The notes below the pieces were generated by a model. That model did no database searches, was not told where the DNA came from, and saw only the letters and a program-made list of their open reading frames with translations. A stretch of 64,000 bases of DNA, taken from contig JAYKKM010000311.1 of the NCBI GenBank assembly GCA_035772405.1, forward strand, positions 1-64,000, written 5' to 3'. This stretch comes from Chrysogorgia sp. JL179-B06. Its lineage: Eukaryota > Cnidaria > Anthozoa > Scleralcyonacea > Chrysogorgiidae. The stretch's first letter is position 1. The number at the start of each line of letters is the position of its first letter. This document shows, piece by piece, positions 53,601 through 64,000 of the stretch. The translations under genes and the position numbers were made by a program.

Positions 53601-56600
53601 TAGTGTATACGTTTTGTAACATAGCGTAACGTGTACAACTCAGGGGCGGATCTAGACTGTAGAAAGTCAAAATCTTCCTCTAAAAATGTATTCTTAAAAC
53701 GTAAACGTTCTTGTAGAACATAGCAAAACATCTCACAACAAAGTGTGGCATCTTATAACGAGCGTAATGTCTTTTAACTTAATTAGTCTAACGTCTTTAA
53801 ACATAACTTTAATAACATATTATACTACCATTTGCAACCTTCCATGAACCGTGCCACTGTTCACAAGAACGTTTACGTTTTAAGAATACATTTTTAGAGG
53901 AAGATTTTGACACTTAAATAATATAGCCTAATCAAACACCTGTTGAAAAATATCAAAAGTTTCCTCTAAAAAATACATTTTTAAAACGTAAATGTACGTG
54001 TGAACCGTGGCATGGTTTAAGGTAGGTTGCAAATGGTAATGTAGTGTATCGTCTTAAAACGTAGTGTAACTTCCAATGTACTGTAAGGTCAACGTCGCGT
54101 CTACAGCAACTGTGAGATTCTTCTTTGAATATACGGGCTTATTAATTAAAATAATTCCTGGGTGGGCCTCTCATGGGCATGTCTGTGGACTACCGTAGCA
54201 GGCAAATAGCCAGTATATCAAAATAGCCGGTACCATAAATGTTCATACACAAGACAGCCTACAAAATATCTACAGTAAATCCAAAATATTTATTTTGAAC
54301 CCTGTGTACAGTGTATATAATGTATGATATTATTGGTTATAGGTCAATATTGGAATGGTAGAACTCGATGGAAAACAATTAAAAATAAAGAGAGGTTCGC
54401 TGCTTCCAATCGAAGTAAAAAAACCATATATACATGTTACTGTGAAGCAACTTGGCATAGAAAAACAATGTGCACACAACAAACAACTGAGAGACGATGA
54501 GGAATGTGAATGGGTTCTTCTGTATCCAGATTTCGATTTGGTGCTTCACCTTCCTGGAACTGAAGAGCCCTTTTCTATTGTTAAATACAAGGAATCATTG
54601 GGAAGACCTTTCAGCCGAGTCAATCTTTTTATATGCAGAATGTTGGATTATGAAAGTATGAAGTGCTTATGAATCATATTGCCTATAATATTACGTGCTT
54701 TATTATTTTTGTATACTTCATTTTGTTAGAATTACAATTATAATAATTATTGATCCTTGGTCCATGACCCTATTGGAATTCCTATTGAATAGAACCTATA
54801 GTATTAGGAATTTGTATTAAAGAAATATCAATTTGATTTTCCGTGCAGGATCACCCTATCCAAATACGCAGGATGATGCGAGACTTGGGAAAACCGTAAC
54901 CAAAACACGAGTCGCTAGGCGAGTGTTTTTACTGTAGCTTCACGAAAGTCGAGGAACTTCCCAAGTGTTTGGATCAGAGTATCCTGCACGGAAAATCATT
55001 TGGTATTTCTTTTATAAAATAACTGACTTCAAAAAACGGATTCATATAAAAAAACATGATAAAAATACAAATTCTCTCTAAATTCAAAATAATCATGAAA
55101 CTGTAGTGATACCAGTAATTTACTTATTTTCCTACCGTAGTTGCCAACGGTTTGAATGACAGCTCTTCTCACTCAGACTACTCAGTTTCAAAGCCACCAG
55201 TTCCTGACAATGCTTGGGATGCTCTGTCGTTTCCTGATGTCCCAGACTCCATACTCTCTGACTCTGCATTTGGGACACAAGATACCATGGCCATGGATAT
55301 GTCTTCTTTGGATTTATTAACTGTTGATGAACCACCAGAAGTTGTTGAAGGTTTGTTTGTCATACATCCTATGAATTTACTAATTTTTATTTTTTTTAAT
55401 TTCTGTGATATACACCAATCTTCAATGCATTCTTGATCACTTGAATTTTGACCTTGCCAACACCAAATACCATCTTAAATTGTTTTTTTAGTTAAGGACG
55501 AGGAAAATGAGCCAACCAATCCTACAACAACAGACTGTGAGATGGAGCCCCAAGGCAGCTTGTTAGTGCAGGTACAACTTGAACAAATGCAACATGAAAT
55601 TACATTCGACCGTATGGATGTAATTGTTCATCGTGCCACACTTTTGAAAGATCTAACAGCAGTCTTTTGTGATCCACAACTTTTAAGTTCAATATTGTTT
55701 GTTAAAGTTGTGGACATAAATGGTATGGAAGAGCAAGGTGAAGGCAGGCGTGTTCTGCGAGACGTCATCACAGAATTTTGGCATCTCTTTTTCCAGTCAC
55801 TAGCAATCGGGGCCGTAGCGAAGGTTCCAGTGATCCGACACGATTTTCAAAAACAACAGTGGAAAGCAATAGCAAGAATCACGCTATATGGCTACTGCAA
55901 CGAGGCAATATTTCCCGTGGCTATATCACCAGTATTTATTGCCAGTTGCATACATGGTGAAGACAGTATTTCTGACCAAATGTTGTTAGAAGCCTTCAAA
56001 ATGTATGTATCTGAAGACGAAAATGAATTCATTACTGGCTGTTTGGAAGACAGTGCGAAGGTTATTGATAACTCTGAACTGTTAGAAGCATTAAGCAGCT
56101 ACAAGTGTTACAGAGTCCCTACCCAAGATAATTTTCCAGTTATTGTATCTCTACTGGCACATCAAGAGATTATCCAAAGGCCCCGTTATGTGGCTGAATG
56201 TTGGAATCCTGTCCTGCAGCCTCTGCAAGCTCACACAAAATTTCAGAACACCGCGAACATTCACACATTTTACCAAGAAAAGAAACCCACTGCCAAGAAG
56301 GTTATAAAGATGTTGCAAGCTTCACCGGAGAACGATGCCCAACGTATTACCTTAGAACACTTGACCCGGTTTATCAAGTCTCTTGGAGGTAATGTTGCCG
56401 CGTTTCTGCAGTTCACCACAGGTGCAAGTGTGATTTTGGACGATCAAAAAATAAAAGTGTCTTTCACTGAGTTAAATGGTTTGGCCCGTCGGCCAGTTTC
56501 GCATACCTGTGGGCCTTTACTTGAAGTTCCAAGCACCTACCAATGCTATAACGAATTGGTTGAGGAATTTTCAGCAATTCTCAGAGACAAAAGTGCATGG

Positions 56601-56618
56601 GAATTTAATATAGTTTGA
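50663..56618 (+). CDS. Zinc-ribbon / HECT-domain gene of IS3EU-like copy 3
   Basis: Exons: 50663-50917 (after TGCTGTATAG) with a zinc ribbon FCQSCGSSHDGHGNFCKTCG and a basic tail; 54344 to about 54653 with the shared module (ECEWVLLYPDFDLVLHLPGT, VKYKESLGRPFSRVNLF); 55142-55350, acidic (SVSKPPVPDNAWDALSF); 55492-56618, the HECT domain. There the N-lobe shows VVDINGMEEQGEGRRVLRDV and WKAIARITLYGYC, the C-lobe FLQFTTGASVIL and the catalytic-Cys region LARRPVSHTCGPLLEVPSTY, ending EFNIV. A one-base frame change at an A/G run near 50865 is the only lesion seen. The role would be ubiquitin transfer by a thioester on that Cys; substrate unknown. The N-terminal zinc ribbon was not seen in copies 1 and 2. 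The first exon(s) are not identified. Confidence 0.78.
51942..52742. repeat. Foldback-type element in HECT intron of copy 3
   Basis: 51945-52150 and 52505-52740 are reverse complements: AGTCACATGACCAGCC-type, ATATCCTTGGAGTCAC and AATAAATTGTAATATTTTTA blocks are shared. Starts with ACCTCGTACCCAGGG, a boundary motif also seen at 32240-32260 and 53150-53166. Confidence 0.75.
52735..53166. repeat. MITE, second copy of the CCCAGGGCATTTTGC family
   Basis: Homologous in inverted orientation to 31797-32258; ends CCGGGGAATTTTGCCTCCAC (52734) and GAAATGCCCTGGGTACG (53145-53161). It abuts the foldback element. Confidence 0.78.
53167..54343. other. Intron of the copy 3 HECT gene with a palindromic cluster
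   Basis: 53667-53725 and 53858-53915 are inverted (AAAACGTAAACGTTCTTG and complement), and a third copy of the same block lies at 53960-54020, with GCAAATGG-type arms at 53830 and 54027. Otherwise nothing is recognised. Confidence 0.55.
54836..54998. repeat. Short MITE in HECT intron
   Basis: GATTTTCCGTGCAGGAT (54835) and ATCCTGCACGGAAAATC (54981) are inverted, with inner arms CTATCCAAATACGC / GTGTTTGGAT also matching. About 165 bp. Confidence 0.8.
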
Positions 56619-58128
56619 ACCAAACCGGTACCCATCGCACCCCTCTGGATCGGCCCCTGCCAAATAACCAATTTAAAAATTATACGGCGTATTGAGGGTG
56701 TTGGCAGAATCTCTATTGCTGATATTATTTTCTTGTTTAGTTACACTTTTTAAGTCTCCTTATAATGAGTACAAAAGTTTAAGTTCATTTTGTCATGAAT
56801 TGTAGTAACAGAACGATAATCATGAGGCCCATAAATTTGTATGAAATTTGTATTAATTAGGTTACTGCACACCTTTGCGGTATATTTCCGGCAAAACGTA
56901 ATAGCGTGCCTGTCTGGTACTGGAATATGCTAAAGCTATATATGATTGAAAAGGTTATTGAACTGGATAAAAGACTAATAAAATTTAGTTTGTATACACA
57001 GAAAAAGAATCCGACACTTCCGCTTTGTATTCGAATGGCAAATTGGAATCAATAATATATTCAAAATCTGTGAAACATTTTTGATCACGGTATGTTTATT
57101 AACCGGTAGTACATTTTCAGACGATTCCAATTAATCCTTGTTCACCGTTATTTTTTCAAATGCAAACCGGAAGTTTTACATGTTCTTTCAAATGAGACTG
57201 CATTAACTTTTGCTTCAAAAGTACTTTAAGTGAATACATTTTGAAGAATGAACTCAAGCAATAGTTTTCCTTCAACTATAGCTTAGAGTCGTTGGTGGTG
57301 GTGATCAATAGAAATTGTACAGAATAGTAGATTAAGGAACATCTTTAATTTCTTAATTTTTTATATATTTCAGTTTTCATGTTTGATATGTACTGTAAAT
57401 GTAACAGTTTCACGTCACAATGTTATATAATATCGTGTTTCTTCAACAATTAAACATATATAGATTTTCAATTGATTTAATTTAATTTAATAAAAGCGAA
57501 GATATATGGTAATATCATCTGGGAAATTTTCGAATTCCTCGAACAGAAGTAGACAAGAAAGTGTCCTTCGGCTTTAATTGTCTTAAACTATTAGTTAACA
57601 CAACAAATGTCCATATTATGGCCGACACTACTAATATTCCTGATTGACAACTATAATTTTTTTTGTTGATTTTATCCTGTGACAACTGAGCAAGAGAATT
57701 TGTCAACACATTTCTGAAAGCAAAAATGATGTTTCCCCCTCAGTGTTTTTTAACTCATTCCTGTCCGAGGGCCTTGCATAAAATCGTCTGGCGTTAGAAT
57801 AAATACTAAAGACCGATTTTGACAGGAAAGATTTAGAGAAATAGTTTATAACTCATATCCTGTCCGGGGCTTCCCCAAAGGTGAATAAAATCGCCTGGCG
57901 TTAGAATAAATATTAAAGACCAATTCGGACAGGAAAGAGTTAAACCCCTCTTGACCACCTCTTAAATCATCTGCCCCCTGTCGATAAATAATGGCCGGGG
58001 TTCGTTACCTGTATAGCTAGTCATTTAATGCATGTATTTATAGCAAAATATACGTAAAGTAACTAAGCTACTTCAATAAGTCTTTCATACATTGTCAAAG
58101 CCTCTATCCAGTTCTGAGGTGATTCTAG
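56619..58128. other. Gap between convergent genes of copy 3
   Basis: AT-rich. A ~105-bp duplicated unit at about 57750-57945 carries CCTGTCCG ... GACAGGAAAG hairpin ends (57762/57830 and 57868/57935), a small MITE-like pair. No gene seen. Confidence 0.55.
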
Positions 58129-59220
58129 TTATAAAACCCCAGCGCTGTATGAAAAGTAGTCTTGATAAACACAGTTGTTTTGAACAGGTAAATTTATAGA
58201 GTGTTCGGCCTCTTGAAAATCTCCATCGTCATACATTTTTTTGTAATCTGAAGCACCAACTGACTCTGGTAGAAGAAAGAGCTGGTCTGGAATTCCAGCA
58301 GGTGTGTGGTGACGGGATTTGCGTACATAATGACAATTCCAGGATTCTTTTATTTCGTGTAGTGCCTGTTTCATTATGGCACTGAAACAAAACCAAAGGC
58401 ATTGAATGTGCAGTTGATTACTGGTATCTAAAACGCCGCGGGCAACGAGGTCTTTAAAAAAGTTTATCCACCATGATGACCATGATTTACGCAGCATGGC
58501 CCACCAAGCCTCGATCCGCTGATTACTATGCGATGACCCATAACGGTGTGCTTTAACTTCTGAAAGTGAATCAGGGTGATTTCGGCGTAAAAAACATTGA
58601 ATCGTCGCCATAATCCCGTTCTCCGTCCCTCTGTCTGTTCTTAGCACTGTAGGGCAAAATTGCAAATCATTTACGCAATTACGAAAAAGGTTTCCTACCG
58701 CATTAGGATCGTTATTGGACCTGACTATTTCAAGCCACAATATCCGCCGACTGAAGCCATCAATGCACCCGTGTATCGGAAAGCCGTACGGTTTTAATTT
58801 ATCATATCCGTCAGCGTGCCAGCAGTAGTTCGGGCCAGGATTTAGATAGTTCCTCCTTCGAAGTCGTTTCGCTCGCCTTAGTCTAGATCCCTCTGGGTCC
58901 ATTTCGCGCAGAAGGGTTTGAACGGCCAAACGGGGTACTTGCATAGCATATTTAGATTGTAATCGCCTCCACATAGCTCTATATCCAAGCAGTTGACCAC
59001 TTCCGTTGAGTTCTTGTTGAATACACTCTCAAACGATCTTGATCTACCACGTTTCTTCGCCGACACAATCCATAGTCTTTCAGTTTATTCAAAAGAGTAC
59101 GTTTTGAAATTGTAATATCGTGAAATTTTTCTAGTAACGCCAGTATAGTTTTGTATTGATAGTTTTTCCCAAAATAGTATCGTATATTTACTTCCATTAA
59201 ATCTGATTCCCCTTCCATTG
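58129..59220 (-). pseudogene. DDE integrase-type transposase of IS3EU-like copy 3, one frameshift
   Basis: Starts MEGESDLMEVNIRYYFGKNY at 59220. The N-terminal helix-turn-helix-like part (YKTILALLEKFHD, ISKRTLLNKLKDYGLCRRRN) reads to about 59030, where a frame change occurs (QDRLRV / QQELNGSGQLLGYRAMW). From there the frame is open to 58129: LNPGPNYCWHADGYDKLKPY (first Asp), PIHGCIDGFSRR, VLRTDRGTENGI (second Asp), SNQRIEAWWAMLRK (Glu), SSWWINFFKDLV, and AGIPDQLFLLPES. The catalytic triad is intact; about 360 residues in all. An upstream in-frame Met at 59296 lies in the array and is less likely. This copy is the best guide to the family's full-length protein. Confidence 0.88.
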
Positions 59221-59295
59221 CAGGAAAAAGTGTTTTGAGCCAAGTGCGTATAGTGCTTTTGTATATGTATAAACTTCTCTTTTTGTGTTCTTGCA

Positions 59296-59680
59296 TTGAG
59301 TTTTGCGTTTGTGTATTCTCTTTTGCGTTTGTGTATTCTCTTTTGCGTTTGTGTATTCTCTTTTGCGTTTGTGTATTCTCTTTTGCGTTTGTGTATTCTC
59401 TTTTGCGTTTGTGTATTCTCTTTTGCGTTTGTGTATTCTCTTTTCCGTTTGTGTACTCTCTTTTGCGTTCGTGTATTCTCTTTTGCGTTTGTGTATTCTC
59501 TTTTGCGTTTGTGTATTCTCTTTTGCGTTCGTGTATTCTCTTTTGCGTTTGTGTACTCTCTTTTGCGTTTGTGTATTCTCTTTTGCGTTTGTGTATTCTC
59601 TTTTGCGTTTGTGTATTTCAATTTGCGTTCGTGTATTTCAATTTGCGTTCGTGTATTTGGTTTTGCGTTTGTGTATTGCA
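59296..59680. repeat. Subterminal tandem array, right, copy 3
   Basis: About 19 units of 20 bp, TTTTGCGTTTGTGTATTCTC, the reverse complement of the left array, with the same more variable outermost units (TTGCGTTCGTGTATTTCAA). Several long open frames on both strands here are a by-product of the repeat. Confidence 0.93.
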
Positions 59681-59870
59681 CCTCTGGGCCACCGTATATT
59701 ACTCCATCTCTGGTTATTTTGAATGTGGATGATGAACAACATAACAGCCAAAATTGAACTATGCATAATGACAATTGAACTCATAACTTTCTGAACACAG
59801 TTCTATCCTAAATTTTCTGAGTTTACAACTTTGACAAACATGCACATTTACATACATGGTTTTAATTCAC

Positions 59871-62800
59871 AGGTTAAATCACTCCTTGATGTCCCACTCC
59901 AATGTTCTGACAACGACCATTACATGAAAAGAAGCAACAACGTTGTGACATGAGTAGCAGTACTTTTACTATTAATGGAGTCGAATGTTGTGCCAGTGGC
60001 GATGAGATTGATTTAAGAGCTGCTGGTTTTCTGAAAACATCCATTCCTCCAGAACTTTTAAATCATCCGCAAATCAAAACAATCCTACTTTGTCATGAAG
60101 ATGTTCCCGAATTTCTGGAATCTATCGTCGATAATTTGGGTCCTCAAGTCTCAATTAACGTTTTCGTTGATAATAATAACAAATCCTGTGAAATCAAGAC
60201 TGATGAACTTGGTCTCATTGGCCTAGACGTGCGATGCAATACTCTAAATGTGGTTGGAGTAATTGCTGCATGCAAACGGAAATTGCGGCGTCTAGTTTTG
60301 AGAAATTACGAATGTGGTAGTCTAGATGGACTTGACAGAACCACGGTATCTGATGTGGAAGAATTAGTAATTGCGAGTTATGACACGTTATCTGTAAATA
60401 CTGAGTATTTTATTTCATTTCTTGATGAGGAAATACTTCCAGAAATTTCTTTTCAGAACATTACTCTGAAAGCATCCTACGACTCCTTAACCGACCTTGA
60501 TACTACATCACAATGCAACACAATATCTCTCGAAGGTATGACTAACCTTCAAAGATTCTTGTTATATGCTGAGGGAAAGAAGATTTTACCAACCGGAATG
60601 GATCAACTAAACAATCTTCAAGAATTATTTATCTTTGATGATCCGATAGGTGAAGATTTCGAACTGAGCGATAAATTAAAACTGCGAAAAGTAATTTTAT
60701 TCAATTGCGGACTAAAGGTCTTACCTTTGGCCATAACAGCGATGGAAGAGCTGGAGGTACTTGAATTATATTACAATAATTTTCAGAATAAATTATTATC
60801 ACTTGCCAAACTTGTGAAAGTTAGGCGACTTGTCATTTTCCGTTGTTCCCTGAACACTTATCCAGTAGGTCTCGAAAAACTCACCAATTTAGAAACTTTA
60901 CATCTTCGTTACAACAGTGAACTTGGTCAGCAGTCATTTACAATTTCTTCATTAAGGAACTTAAAACAGCTGGATATGAGTTACTGTGGCCTGAAGAAAG
61001 TTCCAGGGTCTCTTGAGCATTGTGTTAATTTAGAAGTTCTGAGCCTTCAGGGAAATAGTGAACTTGGTCAGCAGTCATTTACAATTTCTTCATTAAGGAA
61101 CTTAAAACAGCTGGATATGAGTTACTGTGGCCTGAAGAAAGTTCCAGGGGGTCTTGAGCATTGTGTTAATTTAGAAGTTCTGAGCCTTCGGTACAATAAT
61201 GAACTTGGTCAGCAGTCATTTTCAATTTCTTCATTAAGGAACTTAAAACAGCTGGATATGAGTTACTGTGGCCTGAAGAAAGTTCCAGGGGGTCTTGAGC
61301 ATTGTGTTAATTTAGAAGTTCTGAGCCTTGGGCACAATAATGAACTTGGTCAGCAGTCATTTTCAATTTCTTCATTAAGGAACTTAAAACAGCTGGATAT
61401 GAGTTACTGTGGCTCGAAGAAAGTTCCAGGGGGTCTTGAGCATTGTGTTAATTTAGAAGTTCTGGACATTCAGGAAAATAGTCAACTTGGTCAGCAGTCA
61501 TTTTTAATTTCTTCATTAAGGAACTTAAAACAGCTGAATATGAGAGCCTGTGGCCTAAAGACAGTTCCAGACAGTCTCGAGAATTACATTGGTCTCAGAA
61601 ATTGTGATATGAGTTACAATAACCTAAAAGAATTTCCCGAATGTGTTGCCAACTTAATAGAAAGGGGCACGAATTTCGACCTCCAACATAATTTGCTGGG
61701 GAAGCCACCACAAGTTATCTGTAACGATGGTAGAAGTATTTTAAATTATTTTAAAAGCATCGCTAAGTTTGGTGAAGCTCACTCTAAACGGCTTAGAGTT
61801 CTGCTAATTGGAAATTCTGGTGCAGGAAAAACGAGTCTTGTTAACGGTTTATTGATGGGAGAGCCAAGACCGACGCGCGAAGACGAGAGAACTGAAGGTA
61901 TTGAGATCAGAAAGTGGTATCCAGATCCTGAGAATGAAGATCTCGAATTAGAAATCTGGGATTTTGGTGGTCACATGGAGTATCAGAGCGTAAGTCATTA
62001 CTTTTTTGAAAAACACTCTTTGTTTCTTTTGGCTGTGGACGTGTCAGAATATGAAACAACTGATGAATCGTATGATGAAAATGCTGGTAAGTGGATTGAC
62101 GAGTTAAAGAGCATTGTTCGAAGGCCTGTTATAATGGTTGCTGCAACAAAATCTGACCTTGTGGAAGACGATAGCGTCATAAACTACAGGTGTAAACACA
62201 TGTTAGAAAAGATTAACAAACAGGAACAACTGGATATGGATTCCATAAAATCGGATTTAAAGAAATTGGATAAAAACGACAACTCCAACACCTGTAGAAA
62301 GGAAAGGCTTAACTCACTAACAGCAGAAAGGCCAGTTCTCCCTAAAGAAATTGTTTTCACTTCAGATGAGCAAGAAGTATCTGCTAATGGAGAGACTCAT
62401 ATAGTTGTTACATCTGCAGGAGAATGGTTAGAAAGAGCATCACTGAAGATCAACAACTTAAGCAAGGAACTTGTCCGAACTGGAAATAACACAGATTTGT
62501 TCCCGCATCTGCAAACCACTCTTCCACTTTTATGGGTTGAAATTGAAAAGTTATTACCTACCTTGAGAAAGAAAATTAACTTGACCAATTACCTAACATA
62601 TGATGAACTTGTAAAGTGGTTATGTCAAAATCTTGAAAAGTTCAATGAAGCTGTGGATAAAAAAGAGACTTTGGATGCTGTCCTTCTTTACCTAGTTAAA
62701 CTAGGTAAGATTTTACATTTTAAAGATGTGGAACATCTCAGAGATTTTATCTTTCCAGATCCCCAGAGGCTTATCATGTTGGTTAAAGAGGTTGTCCACC

Positions 62801-63598
62801 ACGATTTGGAATCTCACCTGCGGTTCAGAGAAGAATTCAAATGTTGTGACATGGTGGATACAGATTTTAATGACGAAAAGCGTGATTTGATTGAGAAAGG
62901 TCTGCTTTCAGAGTCTCTTTTGCGATGCATTTGGTTCGATACCGTTCCTGATGTTAACGACGTTAAGAAGCTTGTTGCATTACTTTTTCATTTTGATGTT
63001 GGTTATAAAGTCACAGAGAAAGAAGCTACTTTTGAAGGAAAAGTAAATGACAAGAACTACATACTAATCCCAGCACTTATGTCTCCAATTCCTCCTGCTC
63101 ATATTAAACATTTATGGCCAACAACTGCAACAAAAGATGAGATTGAAAGAAGTTGTGAATACAAATTTCTCAGTACTCCTCCTGTTGGTCTCTTTGAGCG
63201 GCAAATGGTCCGTTCCCACCATTGTTCGGACTACAGAATTCACTGGAAAGAAGGATTCTTTGGAATTAATTCAGAAGGGCAAGATGAAGTAAAATTCCTC
63301 ATCACCAAATCAAAATACAAGATTGAATTAACTGCAAGGACAAGTGGCCAAATAAACACCTTATGGAAGGTTGTTCTCAGTCTTCACCAGATTTTTGCAG
63401 ATATGGTGCAAGAATTGTGGCCTGAACTCCGCTATGGAATTTATAATAAATGCCCTGAATGTAATAAGTGTCATTACAGGATGGACTTTGAGCAACTTTT
63501 GAAAGCACCTGACAGCAACAGAAAGCTACCTCGTTGTAAAAACACGGGCCAAATTCCTCCTGTTAAAGTGGACAGCACATTAGTCATCCCACCTCCAG
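59871..63598 (+). CDS. LRR-Roc-COR (Roco family) protein, 3' exons outside the window
   Basis: A likely acceptor TTAATTCACAG at 59870 opens an exon with the start codon at 59950 (MSSSTFTINGVECCASGDEI). The frame is open for about 1216 codons to a donor CCAG|GTAATAG at 63598/63599; the reading beyond it to 63627 is intron. Residues ~195-321: irregular leucine-rich repeats. 322-556: five 47-residue double LRR units almost identical to each other. ~557-610: last LRRs. ~615-780: Roc GTPase with P-loop LLIGNSGAGKTSL (~621), switch II WDFGGHMEYQS (~671) and TKSD (~733). ~830-1100: COR domain. The C-terminus has a Cys-rich CPECNKCHYRMDF. Roco proteins are GTP-regulated dimers used in signalling; animal members include MFHAS1- and LRRK-like proteins. 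No stop or frameshift is seen. Which effector domain (death, kinase or other) follows cannot be told here. Confidence 0.9.
60913..61617 (+). repeat. 141-bp tandem repeat coding LRR units in the Roco gene
   Basis: Five head-to-tail copies starting at 60913, 61054, 61195, 61336 and 61477. Units 1-4 differ at only a few bases; unit 5 is more diverged. Each codes 47 residues (N-x-ELGQQSF...ISSLRNLKQLDMSYCG). Differences concentrate at the last two residues of each unit (LQ-G, RY, GH, QE). Confidence 0.95.
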
Positions 63599-64000
63599 GT
63601 AATAGTCTTGTATTGTTAAAGTTTTGATGTTCACATAAACACTCTCCTCTGTATTTTCGAATACAGTATATTGTGCCCCCTGGGGTGACCTGTATATTGT
63701 GACCCCTGGGGCAAATTTAGATTGTGGGGCCCCAAACATCTGAAAGTTAGCAGGTTGTAGTACCCCAGTCTCTGGGGCTGCAGTGCATGGGAACAGTTAT
63801 CGCTCATCAGTGTCTAATATAAATATTGACTGCTGAGTCTGGGGTTTATTTTAACAAAATAATTTAAAAAACAAAATAAGACAATGCATTAGACAATAGG
63901 CATGTGTTACTGGTACTGATCTACAGTATATAATGATTCTGTAAAATATTTCAAGATAATTTGATGTTTTATATGATTTTTTTCTTTTGTGGTCTGTTTT
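63599..64000. other. Probable intron of the Roco gene
   Basis: Begins GTAATAG. Has a few CCCCTGGGG motifs at 63675-63775. No gene seen before the window end. Confidence 0.55.

Larger units (their letters stand above)
49204..59696. mobile_element. IS3EU-like DNA transposon copy 3
   Basis: Starts TACGGTGGCCCAGAGGTGC at 49204, ends with its complement at 59696, flanked by exact 6-bp duplications TATTAC (49198-49203 and 59697-59702). Subterminal 20-bp arrays lie at both ends. The HECT gene is on the plus strand and the transposase on the minus strand, the same convergent layout as copies 1 and 2. It is 10.5 kb, enlarged by MITEs in the HECT introns. It appears the best preserved of the three. 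Confidence 0.93.

Noticed and set aside
59235..59774. Long open frames over the arrays (FAFVYSLLRLCILFCVCVF-type and ENTQTQKRIHKRKREYT-type; also 49132-49577)
   Set aside because: All frames of a 20-bp repeat stay open when the unit has no stop; several frames on both strands are open at once, so this is a repeat artefact.

Overview
This is an AT-rich stretch of an animal (metazoan) nuclear genome, most likely a cnidarian or another early-branching invertebrate. That call is inference from CR1/L2-like LINEs, tRNA-derived SINEs, spliced transposon genes, a THAP domain, HECT domains and an LRR-Roc-COR (Roco) protein. No prokaryotic operon, rRNA gene, CRISPR array or intact tRNA gene was seen. 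About 90% of the window is transposable elements and their wreckage. The one clear, apparently intact host gene is the Roco gene at 59.9-63.6 kb, whose 3' exons lie beyond the window.

Layout. 0-9.4 kb: fragments only (a palindromic element split by a LINE 3' end, several MITEs, two copies of a decayed Gag-like repeat, a direct duplication). 9.4-45.8 kb: one 'Russian doll'. An IS3-type (IS3EU-like) DNA transposon, copy 1 (9378-45848, TACGGTGGCCC ends), carries a HECT-domain gene and a DDE integrase-type transposase gene, convergent. It was hit by (a) a 9-kb helicase-bearing element A (9524-18501, exact 9-bp target duplication ACACTCTCA) and (b) a TTAA-flanked element (23431-45407) sitting inside the transposase gene. 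That TTAA element holds element B (23730-34310, exact 9-bp duplication CCTCATAAC), a relative of A, and an ISL2EU-like transposon (34337-45021, AT duplication) with THAP-DDE transposase and SWIM-YqaJ nuclease genes. Element B holds IS3EU-like copy 2 (23820-29691, exact 6-bp duplication CCAATC), which itself holds a LINE fragment (26571-27729). The ISL2EU-like element holds a nearly complete LINE, SINEs, a MITE and a BTB-domain gene. 45.8-49.2 kb: SINE end, a long TA microsatellite, a hAT-type MITE. 49.2-59.7 kb: IS3EU-like copy 3 (49204-59696, exact 6-bp duplication TATTAC), with 20-bp subterminal arrays, a multi-exon zinc-ribbon/HECT gene and a transposase with only one frameshift seen. 59.9-64 kb: the Roco gene.

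How the parts work together. In all three IS3EU-like copies a HECT-type ubiquitin-ligase-like protein and the DDE transposase are encoded convergently between inverted ends; in copy 1 the ~240-bp terminal inverted repeats reach the start of both genes, so each end probably supplies one promoter. Elements A and B both pair a RecQ-type helicase with a protein I recognise as DUF6589-like, again convergent, between ends that start TACCCTG and fold into hairpins; this fits what I remember of the AcademH lineage. Most transposon genes are broken by frameshifts, stops and insertions, so the window is a fossil record with a readable order of events. Family names (IS3EU, ISL2EU, AcademH) are from memory; ends, target duplications and motifs were read directly.
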